This document shows, piece after piece, positions 1 through 12,040 of a DNA stretch of 64,000 bases. The DNA comes from Chamaelirium japonicum (taxonomy: Eukaryota; Streptophyta; Magnoliopsida; Liliales; Melanthiaceae): NCBI GenBank assembly GCA_947650365.1, contig OX393550.1, forward strand, positions 72,239,478-72,303,477. The letters are read 5' to 3'. Position 1 is the first letter of the stretch. Each line of letters starts with the position of its first letter. The notes under the pieces were generated by a model. That model was not told the DNA's origin. It worked only from the letters and a program-made list of their open reading frames with translations, and did not search any database. The translations under genes were made by a program, and so were the position numbers.

Positions 1-487
1 TAGTGTGGAAGTGTGGAAAAAGGTTTTCCATGAGAGAGAGAGAGAGGGGGGGGGGGGGGGGGGGGGGCAGCTATATACAGCATAATATTTTCATAGGGCA
101 GCCCGTAAGTCATACATTCAATATACCCAAAATAACCCCATATAGATGCAACCCATTAAACCAATATTTTACCTAAGGTGGTCCTGAGATGGGAAGTTTT
201 ATAATATCCCAATTTTACCCTCCCTTTCTTTCTCCCTCCTCTTCCACCACCATTGTGCATGCTGCCGCTCATCCTACGTTCCTCCTCATCCATCCTCCTT
301 CTCCTAGTCATTCCTCTCCCCTACCTCCTCATTCTTCTCCTCCTCTTATTCTTAATTACTCCATAAGTCCCTCTGCATCTCATTCAGCCATTGTAGGCCG
401 AGTGCTCTTATAGACCATTCAGTCGTTGAGGCCGAGTGATCGGCGCTGACCGAGTGCCACCACAATGTAGCCGGTCTCCTTAGAACT
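1..487. repeat. Left arm of a dispersed inverted repeat
   Basis: The stretch matches, in reverse complement and nearly base for base, positions 12072-12563. It starts with a (GA)n/poly-G tract and probably continues left of the window. The 74-residue reading frame inside it occurs in both arms and is simply a product of this repeat; it has no recognisable domain. The arms contain GCACTCGGC-like motifs and flank the place where the 10-kb copia element later inserted. Confidence 0.8.
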
Positions 488-519
488 AATGAGTTGCAAA
501 AACACTCGACCTGAAAAAT

Positions 520-656
520 GGTCAAGTGTAGGAGGAAGAAGAAGGGGAGGAGGAGGAAAGAGGGAGGGAGGACGAGGAAGAGAAAGAGGGAGTAGGGAGG
601 AGGGAGGAGGAGGAAGAAGATGGAGAGGGAGGAGGAGGAGAGAGGGAGGCGGTGGC
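520..656. repeat. Purine-rich (AGG)n-like low-complexity tract
   Basis: Almost pure A/G on the plus strand, built from irregular AGG and GAGG units. Similar tracts sit next to related CACTCGGC-bearing repeats near 49.5 kb and 55.5 kb, so it is probably an internal part of that repeat family. Reading frames here are low-complexity and not genes. Confidence 0.7.
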
Positions 657-661
657 GATAT
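657..661. repeat. Left target-site duplication (GATAT) of the copia element
   Basis: GATAT immediately precedes the LTR that starts TGTTGG at 662. The same five bases follow the other LTR at 10715-10719. This is the expected 5-bp integration duplication and it fixes both element ends. Confidence 0.9.
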
Positions 662-2990
662 TGTTGGAAATAAATCCATGGTAGAGGCCCGCAGCGGAAG
701 CAATGTGAAGGTCCGAGGACCGTGAGCGGTGTGCGTTACATATCAAAATTTTCATCGAAACGATCTACATATGCGTGTATGAATCTAGCATGGCAACTAC
801 GCGAACCCCTAACGACGATCTAACGCAAACGAACAATCTAGCATGAATGCATGTTCTAATTATGTTAGATCTACTTGTTAGAGATCATACCTGCGTGCGG
901 AATCTTTCACCGCGACAAATTTCTTCTTTGTCGATGGAGACGGGCTACGGATCTGCTCGACATAGCTTTGGTGCGACGGTCATAACTTTCTGCTCCGAAC
1001 TCCGATTGGGCTGAAATTTGGACTGCAGGTAGCCAACTTCGAGACGCAACTTTTCCAACAAGTTTCACGTCGTTTGGACTTCTGTAGCTCCCGGAATCGC
1101 AGAAACAATGTTAATTTTCTGTGCAGATTCTGGACAGCAAAAGGTTGCGGGAGACGCCTTCTAGTTCACCCGATCTCACACGATGCACGGCACCTCGTCG
1201 ATGGATCTCTGAGTGCCTCCATACGACGAGCCTTCTCCTTCTACAAAACACCACGTGAGGAAAACGAGTCGCCATCCAATGGCGCAAGCGAGGGAGAGAG
1301 AGACGAGAGAGGAGATGCGAAGAGAGGAGAAGGGGCGGCTAGGGTTTCCCCATGCCATGGCCGGCCCTAGGGCTTGCATGGCTCTATTAATTTCGTGCAC
1401 CCTCTCTCTCCTTCTCATATATAGGGCCGGCCTATTCATATGGATAAGGACAGTATGGATAAGGATGATAGATTCAAACCTTATCCCTATATATCTCTTC
1501 TTTATCTCTATCCTTTCCTTGTTTTCGAAAACGGTCAAAACCAGCCCGTTTTCTGCGCCTCATAACCGGCCCCTTCATCGGAGGCAACAACCTCCCGAAA
1601 CTAATGGGGCCGGCCTTGACCAGTCTCTCAACACTTTGGGCCAGCCCCCTTAGTGCATAGTGGCGCATGGTATGACCAAAACGCCCTTATGCCACTAGTT
1701 GGCCGTTCCTCGTGTACGAGACTTTGCAAGGCACACATAAGTGAAGTGCACCAGTGATTTCACTATTCTCTGAGGTTCCCGTAGGGTGCCCCTAGTGAAG
1801 TCAACTAGTCAACTCGCAACATGTCCCGGTGCATCGCACCCATGTGGCAAAGTCCACTTATGGCAAGGAATTGCTACATGCGTCTCTGCACTAACCTAGG
1901 GTTTCCCCTTAGTGCACACACATAGCTACGCATCTACCGTGCACTAGTGCAAAGCACTCACGGAGCGTATGCTTGGACTTCTCGCTTCCTCTAACTACGT
2001 TCTGTGTTTCGAGGAGATGGTATAAGAACCGTACATAATGTCGATAAGGTGGAACCTTCAGGGACCAGGGTTCATGGCTTCAAACTCAGACTCGATCGAC
2101 ACACTACCCGAGTGTACCATCGATCCTCTGAGTCCGAGTTAACCTACGTAGCCACCCAGAGTGCGACGCAGGCTGCACTCCAATTCCCCCGGACTTACTA
2201 TGTTCTCTCTCATACCCCTGCTCTCCGCTTAGTATGGTAAACTCGCTGTCCCTCCACTGGTGCCATGATGCAACTCGAGCGGTGGAGAATACCGTCAGAC
2301 TCGAGTGCTCATATGACTCGGTTCCTTCCAGGTTAACCACGTACATCGTACATCCGATAACTCTTCCGAGTAATCGGATCCGTCACCAATCGAACTGATG
2401 ACCACCTGGCCAGGGTTTAATACGACGTAGGTCAGACCAAGGAACGCACCTCCCGTTAGGGGTGTGGATAGCCTGCAGGAGTGACATGCTGATGCAACGC
2501 CAGCCGGGTAACCCAGTACACCGTGGTTTTGGATCACTGCATCCGGATCCTCACACATTGGTGCGCCAAAGCACCACACAACTGGTTAGTCCACCAGACA
2601 TGGTTCCTCAGGGTTTAGGACCGTTTTACCCTAAGCAGAAACACGGTTTAGTGCACCGATGTCTGCTCATCGATCTGTGCACCGTGTTGGTTCCGTTCGG
2701 CCACAGACACTGTGCCTGGTAATGACCGTGGTGGAGACACCCACGCTCTGTCATCCCAACAGCTTAACCTGATAGGGCGACCAACCCTAATCAGAGCTGC
2801 GAACGTATTTAGGTTACATGGGACCAGTCCCTTGAGTCTCCCACTCAAGTGGATTACCATGTAGCCATGGCTCTCTGTTCTGTAATCAGAACACGTACTA
2901 AGGTACGCACCAATATGCAATCCTATACTATCAACCATACAAAGCTAAACACTAGGTTTTTACGAGCTATAGACCTCACCAATTCTAACA
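662..2990 (-). repeat. 3' LTR of the copia element
   Basis: Begins TGTTGG and ends TAACA on the plus strand, so it is bounded by TG...CA in either orientation. It is the downstream (3') LTR for an element read on the minus strand, because the polypurine tract abuts its right edge. TATA-like sequences occur near 1417-1426 and 1484-1492. The short reading frames within it recur in the other LTR and match no protein family I know. Confidence 0.9.
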
Positions 2991-3001
2991 ATCTCCCACT
3001 A
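2991..3001 (-). other. Polypurine tract of the copia element
   Basis: On the minus strand this reads TAGTGGGAGAT and immediately precedes the LTR. That is the normal primer for plus-strand DNA synthesis in copia elements and it supports minus-strand orientation. Confidence 0.75.
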
Positions 3002-3059
3002 GGTCTAACGAGGAATAACGGTGTTGAGCTCTGTAGCTTCTGCATGCTGCCCAAAAGCC

Positions 3060-3330
3060 TTTGCAGGAATTCCCTAAAGGAATTGACAACATTGTCTGTA
3101 GATTCCACCTCAGTACCGCTACTTGCATTTCCTCATATAACTGTCAGATCAAGTGGAGTTTGTACTTGATGGGTTTCCCCTCACGGCGGTGCCTAGTCTC
3201 CTTGGACCTTGCTTACCGCTCTTCTGTTGTAACAACAGATAATTGAGCCTCTGGTACGCGTCCCAAGTTCTCTAAGAACTTCCTAAGCCTTACCACCTGA
3301 TATACTACTTCGCACGCAACAACATGCTAA
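3060..3330 (-). pseudogene. Copia RNase H remnant
   Basis: The minus-strand translation, read across frameshifts, gives a segment resembling the copia RNase H C-terminal part: an 'IRKFL..LG..PE' segment, then VTTEE where the catalytic CDN would be, then a basic KETRHRREGKPIKYK stretch resembling the usual KHIERKYH. It lies just upstream of the polypurine tract, where RNase H belongs. Stops and lost catalytic residues show it is inactive. Confidence 0.6.
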
Positions 3331-3737
3331 GCATCTGTGGTAGAGTCTGTGATGCACTTGCTTCACACTCTACCAATTACCGCTTCTAATCCCAAAATAA
3401 AAATAATCCCTGAAATCGATTCTCTGAAACACACATCTGACACCAAAGTCAGATCCTGTGTGTCCAATCGATATCAGGACCTGTGAAGTGCAAGCTAACT
3501 CACAATCCTTACTTAACGAGGATTTCTGAGTATACCCTTCACATCGGTCCAAAGATCTGGACCCGGGTTCGACTGAAACCGACCCATCTTCCTACTGCGC
3601 AATAGATATCTAGCCTCTTAAAACGAATCTGGCTAGAATCTTATCTTCATGCGTAGCCTGTGACAGCAAGAGAATCTTGCTCTGGTTGTCTCGAGTTACC
3701 TTGATTCCCAGAGCATAACTCGCCTCATTAGGGTCTT

Positions 3738-4290
3738 TCACATCGAATTGTGATGACTACAAACCTTTACCGTAAACAATATTCTTACATCATTTTCAAT
3801 CAGTAAAATATCGTTAACGTAAAGTACTAAATACACCCTTGTAGCTATTTCACCTTTCTTGTACCAACTTGGTTTATCCTCATTCTGATCAAATCCGTGT
3901 GAGCGGATTCCCTTGATCAAAATAGACATTCCAACCTGGATGCTTGCATCAGTCCATAAATAGACCATTGCAACTTGCATTCCATATCTTCCTAACCTAC
4001 TGACACAAAGCCTGAGGCTACATCATCCATATGTCCCTTTTCAAATTCCCGTTAGGGAATAACTGTCTTGATATCCATCAACCAGATCTCCAACTATAAT
4101 GGGCTGTGATGGATTAAGAGGATCCGTTATAGACTTAGGCATAGCTACCAGTGAGATGGTTTTGACATAGTCAATCCCTTCTCCTTTGGTAACTAATCTA
4201 GCTACTTAAGTCTTAACCGGGTGCTCTTCTTATACACCTCCTACACCCTGAAGGGTGATAGTGCTATAAGTGTCAAGACTGTTCCAAGGG
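3738..4290 (-). pseudogene. Copia reverse transcriptase remnant
   Basis: The minus frame at 3738-3980 holds KGIRSHGFDQNEDKPSWYKK followed by LVLYVNDILLIEND. This matches the conserved copia RT block ending in LVLYVDDILLIGND, with the second catalytic position changed (YVDD to YVND). The finger part to the right is scattered over frames. The asparagine at the active site alone predicts a dead polymerase. Confidence 0.8.
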
Positions 4291-4338
4291 ACATTGATGT
4301 AAGCTTGCCTCCATGGTCTTTTGTCAGTCAGAGCTGTC

Positions 4339-4602
4339 GGAAGCTCCCACTACTTTTTCGTAGCTCTAGGGATCATCCTCCTGAAACTCTGGATTAACTA
4401 TCAAAGTTTCTCCATAGTATCTTTCAGGAGCTCTGATGGTCCCACAACGATGAGGTGGTGGTGGTACAAAGGAAGCTCCCACTACTTCTTCGTAGCTCTA
4501 AGGATCATCCTCCTGAAACTCTGGATTAACTATCGAAGTTTCTCCATAGTATCTTTCAGGAGCTCTGATGGTCCCACAACGATGAGGTGGTGGTGGTACA
4601 AA
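4339..4602 (-). repeat. Two tandem 132-bp copies in the integrase-RT linker
   Basis: The units are 4339-4470 and 4471-4602, with only a few differences. On the minus strand each encodes 44 codons resembling the copia linker ('PERYYGETL...EDDP..YE'). Because 132 is a multiple of three, the duplication itself keeps the frame. It looks like a local slippage or unequal-exchange product within the element. Confidence 0.85.
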
Positions 4603-5029
4603 GTGAATCGTTTCTACAATACCTGGTATACTAGTTTCTTGTATCATCTACTCCCACTACGTTTTTCAAATGCGCACTCTCTACCAGTACCCAGTAGTTC
4701 ACCCAGAACTACCTTACTGATAAACTTATGGTCTTATAATATAATCTTGATCTAGGTAGATGGTGTTCGTAGAAACGATTACCTTCCTAACCTCAAGATC
4801 ATAAAACAGTCCATCTTATGCCTCCTAAGGGTAACCTACAAACAGATATACCTGGAACTACATCTCCATCTCATCCCTCTTGTCGTTTTGCACAAGTGCA
4901 GGACAACTCTATATCTCGAGACACGATAGTGTCAGCTTTCGCTTAGACCATAGCTCTCTATAGGTCTGAGGTACTGATCTAGATGAGAGATAGTTTCAGA
5001 TATAAGCTACTGTTTTAAGGTACAACCCC

Positions 5030-5160
5030 ACCAAAGGTGGGTAGTATACTTAGCAATATTCATCATACTACGGACCATGTCAAACAGAGTCCGATTCCTT
5101 CTCTCGGAGACTTCATTCTGACGTGTCATCCTTAGAGCATTTAACTGGGAGATAATCCCA
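5030..5160 (-). pseudogene. Copia integrase remnant (core C-terminal part)
   Basis: Reverse translation gives MTRQNEVSERRNRTLFDMVR followed by SMMNIA. This matches the highly conserved copia integrase block 'GTPQQNGVAERRNRTLLDMVRSMM'. The glutamate of the D,D-35-E triad lies in this block (the E of SERRN). The surrounding 4.9-5.6 kb is presumably the rest of integrase but is too decayed to follow. Confidence 0.8.
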
Positions 5161-6035
5161 TACTCTCTCAGGATCCTATGGAACTCGTCCGATAGTGACT
5201 TATTTCTTCGATTAAATCGAAGAGTCTTCTATCGTCTTGACGCTCTTAGAACCATAGACGTCAAAATTAATTAACTCCCATACCTTCATGGCCCTTTTAG
5301 TTATTCTGCCTTCCAGATTACACTCATAGGTTAGAAGGATCTCCGATGAATCTGTGAACAGAAACTCGGCCTTCTTTTACCTTTGAATTTATCTAAGGCA
5401 GAATATCTAAATCAGAGGGATCACAAATGGGATAGCTTCTCCGAAGGATTTAGATGAATTTAAATTAGACGCTGCAGCTGTCATGATATCTATTTCCGAA
5501 TTAGGATTAAATATAAAGAGATTATTCTGATATATTTCTCTAGTAATGAAGCTATCTATTTAGTTTAAGATACACACCTACGGTGCTGTCTAAAACTAAA
5601 AACTTCATTTACCAAAGAGGAAACAGAACTACATCTCTAAAAAACAAAATTCGTATTTCGGAAAAACTAAGACAATCATATCTAACAGCTTCCGCAGCGG
5701 CTTATGGCATCAGTACCTATGTTAGGATTCCTTCACTATAAAGTAGCCTTCTGCTTTCCTTGAATATCTGTAGACCAGAAGTCTACATTCCAAGAAGCAT
5801 AAGAACTGCTACTAGATAGCGACTCAACTCCTAACATCCTGAGGTCATACTCAATCTTCAAATACCCCCTATGCTCGCCACAGCGGAAATACTTCCGTCC
5901 TTGGCGTTACCAGACTTAGGATTCCACACCAGTTTCTGCACTAGAATAGTTTTCGATCTCTTATAAGTTATTCCCTTAGGTTCTTCTAAAGAAGACCTAG
6001 GTTAAGCACTAAAGGCATTGCCTTTAATCTTGATC

Positions 6036-6311
6036 TCATCCTTTGTCTCTTAGAAATCTCCTTAGGAGTTCTGCGTTTATCATCTCTAACTTGTTAAAGC
6101 TAAAGTCTCTGATAACGCCTTCGAAGGTTCCAGACAAGGATGCAAGACAGACGTCTTCCACCACCTCGTCATCTGGTACCATGTCTTGGGAATCTAGTTT
6201 GTTCTGGAACTCAAAGATGTGTTCCCGAACAAGCATACCCACTGACATCTCGGTACCGACAAGTATCTTAGTGGAAAAGCGATGAGTCGACTGACTTCGC
6301 CTTCCAGACAT
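6036..6311 (-). pseudogene. Copia Gag remnant (retrotran_gag/UBN2-like)
   Basis: A 91-residue open segment contains 'SVGMLVREHIFEF', then 'DDEVVEDVCLASLSGTFEGV', then 'FSFNKLEMINAELLRRFLR'. This matches the order and spacing of copia Gag (helix, 'E..V..IL.SLP..F..F', 'LNELLNML'). The start and zinc knuckle cannot be found intact. Confidence 0.65.
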
Positions 6312-6599
6312 CTAATGCAAGTAAAACTTAATTAGAGAAGACCCGGCATATCTCTGACTCGCTTCTAAAGAATTGTCCGCAAGTCTGCTATAACATAGCA
6401 CTTGCACATCTCCTTAGACTCTCGCCAGTCTTCATATGCCCTAGTTAGTGCCCTAGTGATATCTGGACCCATTAGGTCTAATACAGGGATACTTAGATTA
6501 CATGCCAATGTACGTTTTTACTACCCTATGCATAAGCTAAAGAAAGTGCTTCGGCTCTACGTAGTTAGAGACCCGATAACTGGTTCTCTTATGGGATAG

Positions 6600-8371
6600 C
6601 GGATAGGGGAACTATATGGTTGAATGAAAACGAATGCAAAATAACTTATTTTATGGATTTTTAAAATAAGCTAATTATATCCAAATGTCAGCGCTACCCT
6701 CACAGCGAAGACACCTCTATGGATTAATTAACCATGTATGTAAGATCTCGGAATCGACTACACCTGCCCTAGGGGGCATCATGCAACGTCAATCCGCTTA
6801 CACGGGCCTTTCCCTTGACCCTATCCAAATCTGCCAACTAAGGGCTTTGATGAACCATGGTTATCTTTTGGCCAGTACCACGTGATCACCATTGTCTTCG
6901 CAACGAATACCTCACGTGTACTTCGGATGCTTACCCACAAGCCTAAGCAATTACGGCACGGGAGTTCATGCGGCCCCCACTAGGGTGGGATAAAAAGCCC
7001 TTCTCTCCTGGCCCCGTAACCGCCATATCCTGAAGGAGACCGCTAAGTTATCTGGCATAGAAAAAACATAACCCTCACCCTAGGGGGTGTCGAGCTACGC
7101 CCTTCCACCCAGACACAAAGCAGTTGGTTGTGGAGGCCAGAGGATCTCGATGAGTCCTCTTACACATCCCTTATTATAGTTGAGGGTTATTTAATGCAAG
7201 TATGAGTGTACACTAAGGTCACGACAACCTATACACTAGACCCTGGTCATACCGTGCTCCCACTAGCATTCAAGCCTTTCGCGAAGCATTAATCGATCTC
7301 GGAATATCATAGTCCCTGCCTCGAGTGGATTTCTCCATTCAAGGGTCACATTACATATCTCAAGAACATCGATGCTTTGCAAACTTGGCTATTACGCTAA
7401 TGCCCTGGAGCCTAGCCTAAGGTCAGACTGACAGGAAAGGTCTTCCACTACCATGGCGCCTCGCTTATAAATTTGACGAATGATGTCATAGTAGAATTCC
7501 AACTCATTCTAGGTTTCGATGCTTGCCAAATAGGCACACCCGACTAATCGGGTGTTGACCTAATGGGGGCATAACCAAATGTGAGGAATTCATGCTATCA
7601 TCAAGGGTCAATTAAATAATAGGTGTCACTAGTGGAATCCTATCCTAATAAGGTCGCTAGGACCCGAGGGGAAAGGGCATCCCTCTAACACAAATAATTA
7701 AATTATCGCATCGGGGTTCTCTACAGAAATATAAAGAACTACTGAAAGAAACAAGCACACAACTGAATCAAGTTTAGGGTCCGACCCCTGAACCTGACTG
7801 GCACAGCGCAGGCTCTCTGTCTCCTTCACAAGGCTCCTCGATCCGGTGCAAGCCTCTGTATACGATTTTCTGACGCTTTATGCCCTTTGCCGTCATCGTG
7901 TACGCTTCGCCGGATCGCCATCGTCCTCCAAAGTTCCGCTCATCTTCCCAGTGGTGGATCTCCACGGTTAGTCCTCCTCTTCAATCTGTAACCGAAAAAG
8001 ATCTAGTATGCTTCGAGCAAGTGCTCGCTCGTACACAATTTCCTAGAAAGAAAAGGAAAACAAACCTAGCAAAAGCCTGGGAATCAAGGGTGGTAAATCT
8101 TCACCTCTTGCCCGACTATGGCTCTAAAATCTATCCACACACAGAAGAAAAAATATCCAGACAAAATCGCTAACACGGGGTCCGACCCCCGGTAGCAAGC
8201 AATCACATATCCAGAATAATTTTAGAAGTGGCACCCTGCAAGAACGATTCATAGAACATACAAAATCTACTATACATGATCTACTCGTAGAACCCCGATG
8301 GCGGCACATACTATTCATGCGCGCACATGACGGTTTCATGAAAAAAAACATGAAACGCACACCACTAGCAT
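6600..8371 (-). other. Copia 5' internal region with no recognisable coding
   Basis: About 1.8 kb lies between Gag and the primer-binding site. Only short frames occur and none resembles a retrotransposon domain. It may be an extended leader or a decayed Gag N-terminus. Confidence 0.4.
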
Positions 8372-8383
8372 GCTCTGATACCA
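8372..8383 (-). other. Primer-binding site (initiator Met-tRNA type)
   Basis: On the minus strand this reads TGGTATCAGAGC, the usual copia site complementary to the initiator methionine tRNA. It sits two bases from the LTR edge at 8386 and sets the element's orientation. Confidence 0.9.
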
Positions 8384-8385
8384 AT

Positions 8386-10714
8386 TGTTGGAAATAAATC
8401 CATGGTAGAGGCCCGCAGCGGAAGCAATGTGAAGGTCCGAGGACCGTGAGCGGTGTGCGTTACATATCAAAATTTTCATCGAAACGATCTACATATGCGT
8501 GTATGAATCTAGCATGGCAACTACGCGAACCCCTAACGACGATCTAACGCAAACGAACAATCTAGCATGAATGCATGTTCTAATTATGTTAGATCTACTT
8601 GTTAGAGATCATACCTGCGTGCGGAATCTTTCACCGCGACAAATTTCTTCTTTGTCGATGGAGACGGGCTACGGATCTGCTCGACATAGCTTTGGTGCGA
8701 CGGCCATAACTTTCTGCTCCGAACTCCGATTGGGCTGAAATTTGGACTGCAGGTAGCCAACTTCGAGACGCAACTTTTCCAACAAGTTTCACGTCGTTTG
8801 GACTTCTGTAGCTCCCGAAATCGCAGAAACAATGTTAATTTTCTGTGCAGATTCTGGACAGCAAAAGGTTGCGGGAGACGCCTTCTAGTTCACCCGATCT
8901 CACACGATGCACGGCACCTCGTCGATGGATCTCTGAGTGCCTCCATACGACGAGCCTTCTCCTTCTACAAAACACCACGTGAGGAAGACGAGTCGCCATC
9001 CAATGGCGCAAGCGAGGGAGAGAGAGACGAGAGAGGAGATGCGAAGAGAGGAGAGGGGGCGGCTAGGGTTTCCCCATGCCATGGCCGGCCCTAGGGCTTG
9101 CATGGCTCTATTAATTTCGTGCACCCTCTCTCTCCTTCTTATATATAGGGCCGGCCTATTCATATGGATAAGGACAGTATGGATAAGGATGATAGATTCA
9201 AACCTTATCCCTATATATCTCTTCTTTATCTCTATCCTTTCCTTGTTTTCGAAAACGGTCAAAACCAGCCCGTTTTCTGCGCCTCATAACCGGCCCCTTC
9301 ATCGGAGGCAACAACCTCCCGAAACTAATGGGGCCGGCCTTGACCAGTCTCTCAACACTTTGGGCCGGCCCCCTTAGTGCATAGTGGCGCATGGTATGAC
9401 CAAAACGCCCTTATGCCACTAGTTGGCCGTTCCTCATGTACGAGACTTTGCAAGGCACACATAAGTGAAGTGCACCAGTGATTTCACTATTCTCTGAGGT
9501 TCCCATAGGGTGCCCCTAGTGAAGTCAACTAGTCAACTCGCAACATGTCCCGGTGCATCGCACCCATGTGGCAAAGTCCACTTATGGCAAGGAATTGCTA
9601 CATGCGTCTCTGCACTAACCTAGGGTTTCCCCTTAGTGCACACACATAGCTACGCATCTACCGTGCACTAGTGCAAAGCACTCACGGAGCGTATGCTTGG
9701 ACTTCTCGCTTCCTCTAACTACGTTCTGTGTTTCGAGGAGATGGTATAAGAACCGTACATAATGTCGATAAGGTGGAACCTTCAGGGACCAGGGTTCATG
9801 GCTTCAAACTCAGACTCGATCGACACACTACCCGAGTGTACCATCGATCCTCTGAGTCCGAGTTAACCTACGTAGCCACCCAGAGTGCGACGCAGGCTGC
9901 ACTCCAATTCCCCCGGACTTACTATGTTCTCTCTCATACCCCTGCTCTCCGCTTAGTATGGTAAACTCGCTGTCCCTCCACTGGTGCCATGATGCAACTC
10001 GAGCGGTGGAGAATACCGTCAGACTCGAGTGCTCATATGACTCGGTTCCTTCCAGGTTAACCATGTACATCGTACATCCGATAACTCTTCCGAGTAATCG
10101 GATCCGTCACCAGTCGAACTGATGACCACCTGGCCAGGGTTTAATACGACGTAGGTCAGACCAAGGAACGCACCTCCCGTTAGGGGTGTGGATAGCCTGC
10201 AGGAGTGACATGCTGATGCAACGCCAGCCGGGTAACCCAGTACACCGTGGTTTTGGATCACTGTATCCGGATCCTCACACATTGGTGCGCCAAAGCACCA
10301 CACAACTGGTTAGTCCACCAGACATGGTTCCTCAGGGTTTAGGACCGTTTTACCCTAAGCAGAAACACGGTTTAGTGCACCGATGTCTGCTCATCGATCT
10401 GTGCACCGTGTTGGTTCCGTTCGGCCACAGACACTGTGCCTGGTAATGACCGTGGTGGAGACACCCACGCTCTGTCATCCCAACAGCTTAACCTGATAGG
10501 GCGACCAACCCTAATCAGAGCTGCGAACGTATTTAGGTTACATGGGACCAGTCCCTTGAGTCTCCCACTCAAGTGGATTACTATGTAGCCATGGCTCTCT
10601 GTTCTGTAATCAGAACACGTACTAAGGTACGCACCAATATGCAATCCTATACTATCAACCATACAAAGCTAAACACTAGGTTTTTACGAGCTATAGACCT
10701 CACCAATTCTAACA
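8386..10714 (-). repeat. 5' LTR of the copia element
   Basis: A 2,329-bp copy of 662-2990 with the same ends. It is the 5' LTR because the primer-binding site adjoins it. Comparing the two by eye gave about twelve single-base differences, all C/T or A/G, and no indels. Confidence 0.9.
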
Positions 10715-10719
10715 GATAT
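10715..10719. repeat. Right target-site duplication (GATAT)
   Basis: Repeats 657-661 exactly and bounds the copia insertion on the right. Confidence 0.9.
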
Positions 10720-10837
10720 GCACGAGATCGATGGCACCAACAAGGAGGGTAGGAAGCAAAGAGGGAAAAAGTGTTGGTTGCTGGCCTAGTCTACCATGCA
10801 GTGGAGAGAAACAACAAGCTAAACACAACTTTTTAAC

Positions 10838-11610
10838 CTAGCCATGTCTTCCGAGATGGAGAGAAATCCGAGCCTTTCAATGGTAAGAATTTTAAACGAT
10901 GGCAGATGAAACTTTTGTTCTATCTGACTGGCCTTAAATTTGTCAATCTAATTAGCTCAGAGAAGCCTATCCTAACTATTGGAGCGGATGGTTCCTCAAA
11001 CCAATACGATATATATGACTAGGAGAAGAAAGACTATTTTTGTAGATACTACATTCTAAATTATCTTATTTCAGAGCTATACAATATCTACTTCACCTGC
11101 AAGTCCTCCAAGGATCTATGAAACTCCTTAGAGAATAAGTATGCCAGACAGAAGACGCTGGGTCGAAAAAATTTATAGTGGGAAAACTAGTGGAGTTCAA
11201 GATGGATGATGATAAATATATAGTCTCTCAATTTGAGAAGATTCAGATCGTCATCCACGAAGTCCTAGAGGAAGGCTACAACATCTATGAGGGATTCCAA
11301 GTGGTGACTATCAACGAGAAACTCCCTCTCTTGACTCCCTCCCTTATAGAAGTATTACAAGAATAGTCCGAGCCACAAACCACAAGAGGGAAGGAGATGA
11401 CCTTGGAAGACTTCGTACTCTGAATTCGTATAGAGGAGGAAAACTGATTATCAAATCAGAGAAAGCGATTCTATGAGCTGAAAGTCAAGGCCAACTTCGT
11501 GGAGGGGAAGTCTTCCAAGAAGAAGGCTCATGCTTCTAAGACCTATGAGAAGAACAAGTTCTCGAAGCCCCAGTTCAAGAAGAATCTGAAAGGAGACTAC
11601 TTCGTATGTA
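10838..11610 (+). pseudogene. Older copia Gag remnant
   Basis: Read across frameshifts, the plus strand gives 'FNGKNFKRWQMKLLFYLTGL', 'YNIYFTCKSSKDL' and 'LVEFKMDDDKYIVSQFEKIQ', then 'FQVVTINEKLP' and 'KEMTLEDFVL'. These are successive landmarks of copia Gag (F.G.NF..W, LYN.Y, F.M.D...V..Q...L, EKLPP.W, M...DL...L.IEE). The copy stops at the start of the zinc knuckle ('FVCST'). It is a different and more decayed copia lineage from the element at 662-10714. Confidence 0.75.
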
Positions 11611-12040
11611 GCACTTGAGGACTGGTGGGTGGAAGTAGGGGTGGGACTTGGGCGGGTCTGACTCGAACCCAACCCGACCCACCCAACCTGAACAATGGAC
11701 AAACATGGGCAAAGCTGGTTAAAAACTTGGACGGGTTTGGACAAAAAAAGATCAACCCGATTTCAATTTGGACGGGTTTGGGCACCTATCTTCCCAACCC
11801 GAGGAAGTGATACACTAAGGTGAATGCTTTGGTAGTTTTTTTTTTTTGTGGAAATCGAAGACTGTGTTTGATGTTGAATGCTAAGAATTCGTTTGAAATA
11901 TGTGAGGATATGGGCTGGATTTTATGTTTTTGTTATGCAAATTAAAGATTTTTTTTATGTAATTCAAAAATCTGTTGGGTTTTTTTCCATCTATTTATTT
12001 GTACAAGCATTTCTAATTGGGCAACCCATCCATTATTTTT

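Larger units (their letters stand above)
662..10714 (-). mobile_element. Complete Ty1/copia LTR retrotransposon, coding region decayed
   Basis: A 10,053-bp element flanked by GATAT duplications, with 2,329-bp LTRs at 662-2990 and 8386-10714. The primer-binding site (TGGTATCAGAGC on the minus strand) lies next to the right LTR and a purine-rich tract next to the left LTR, so the element reads leftward. The interior runs in copia order from right to left: gag, integrase, reverse transcriptase, RNase H. Every domain is broken by stops and frameshifts. The LTRs differ at only about a dozen positions that I could find, all transitions, so insertion looks recent although the coding part is dead. 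It was therefore probably mobilised in trans. The 2.3-kb LTRs are long for copia. Confidence 0.9.

Noticed and set aside
189..413. 74-codon gene conserved at 12146-12370
   Set aside because: Conservation is explained by the inverted DNA repeat; the peptide is low-complexity Ser/Pro and unknown.
1176..1653. Open frames of 120-146 codons in the LTRs (also at 8900-9377)
   Set aside because: They are copies of the same LTR sequence, overlap on both strands and match no domain.
11631..11800. hAT-type terminus AGGGGTGGGAC as a complete element
   Set aside because: The matching right end and an 8-bp duplication could not be found; similar isolated termini at 21043 and 23160 also lack partners.
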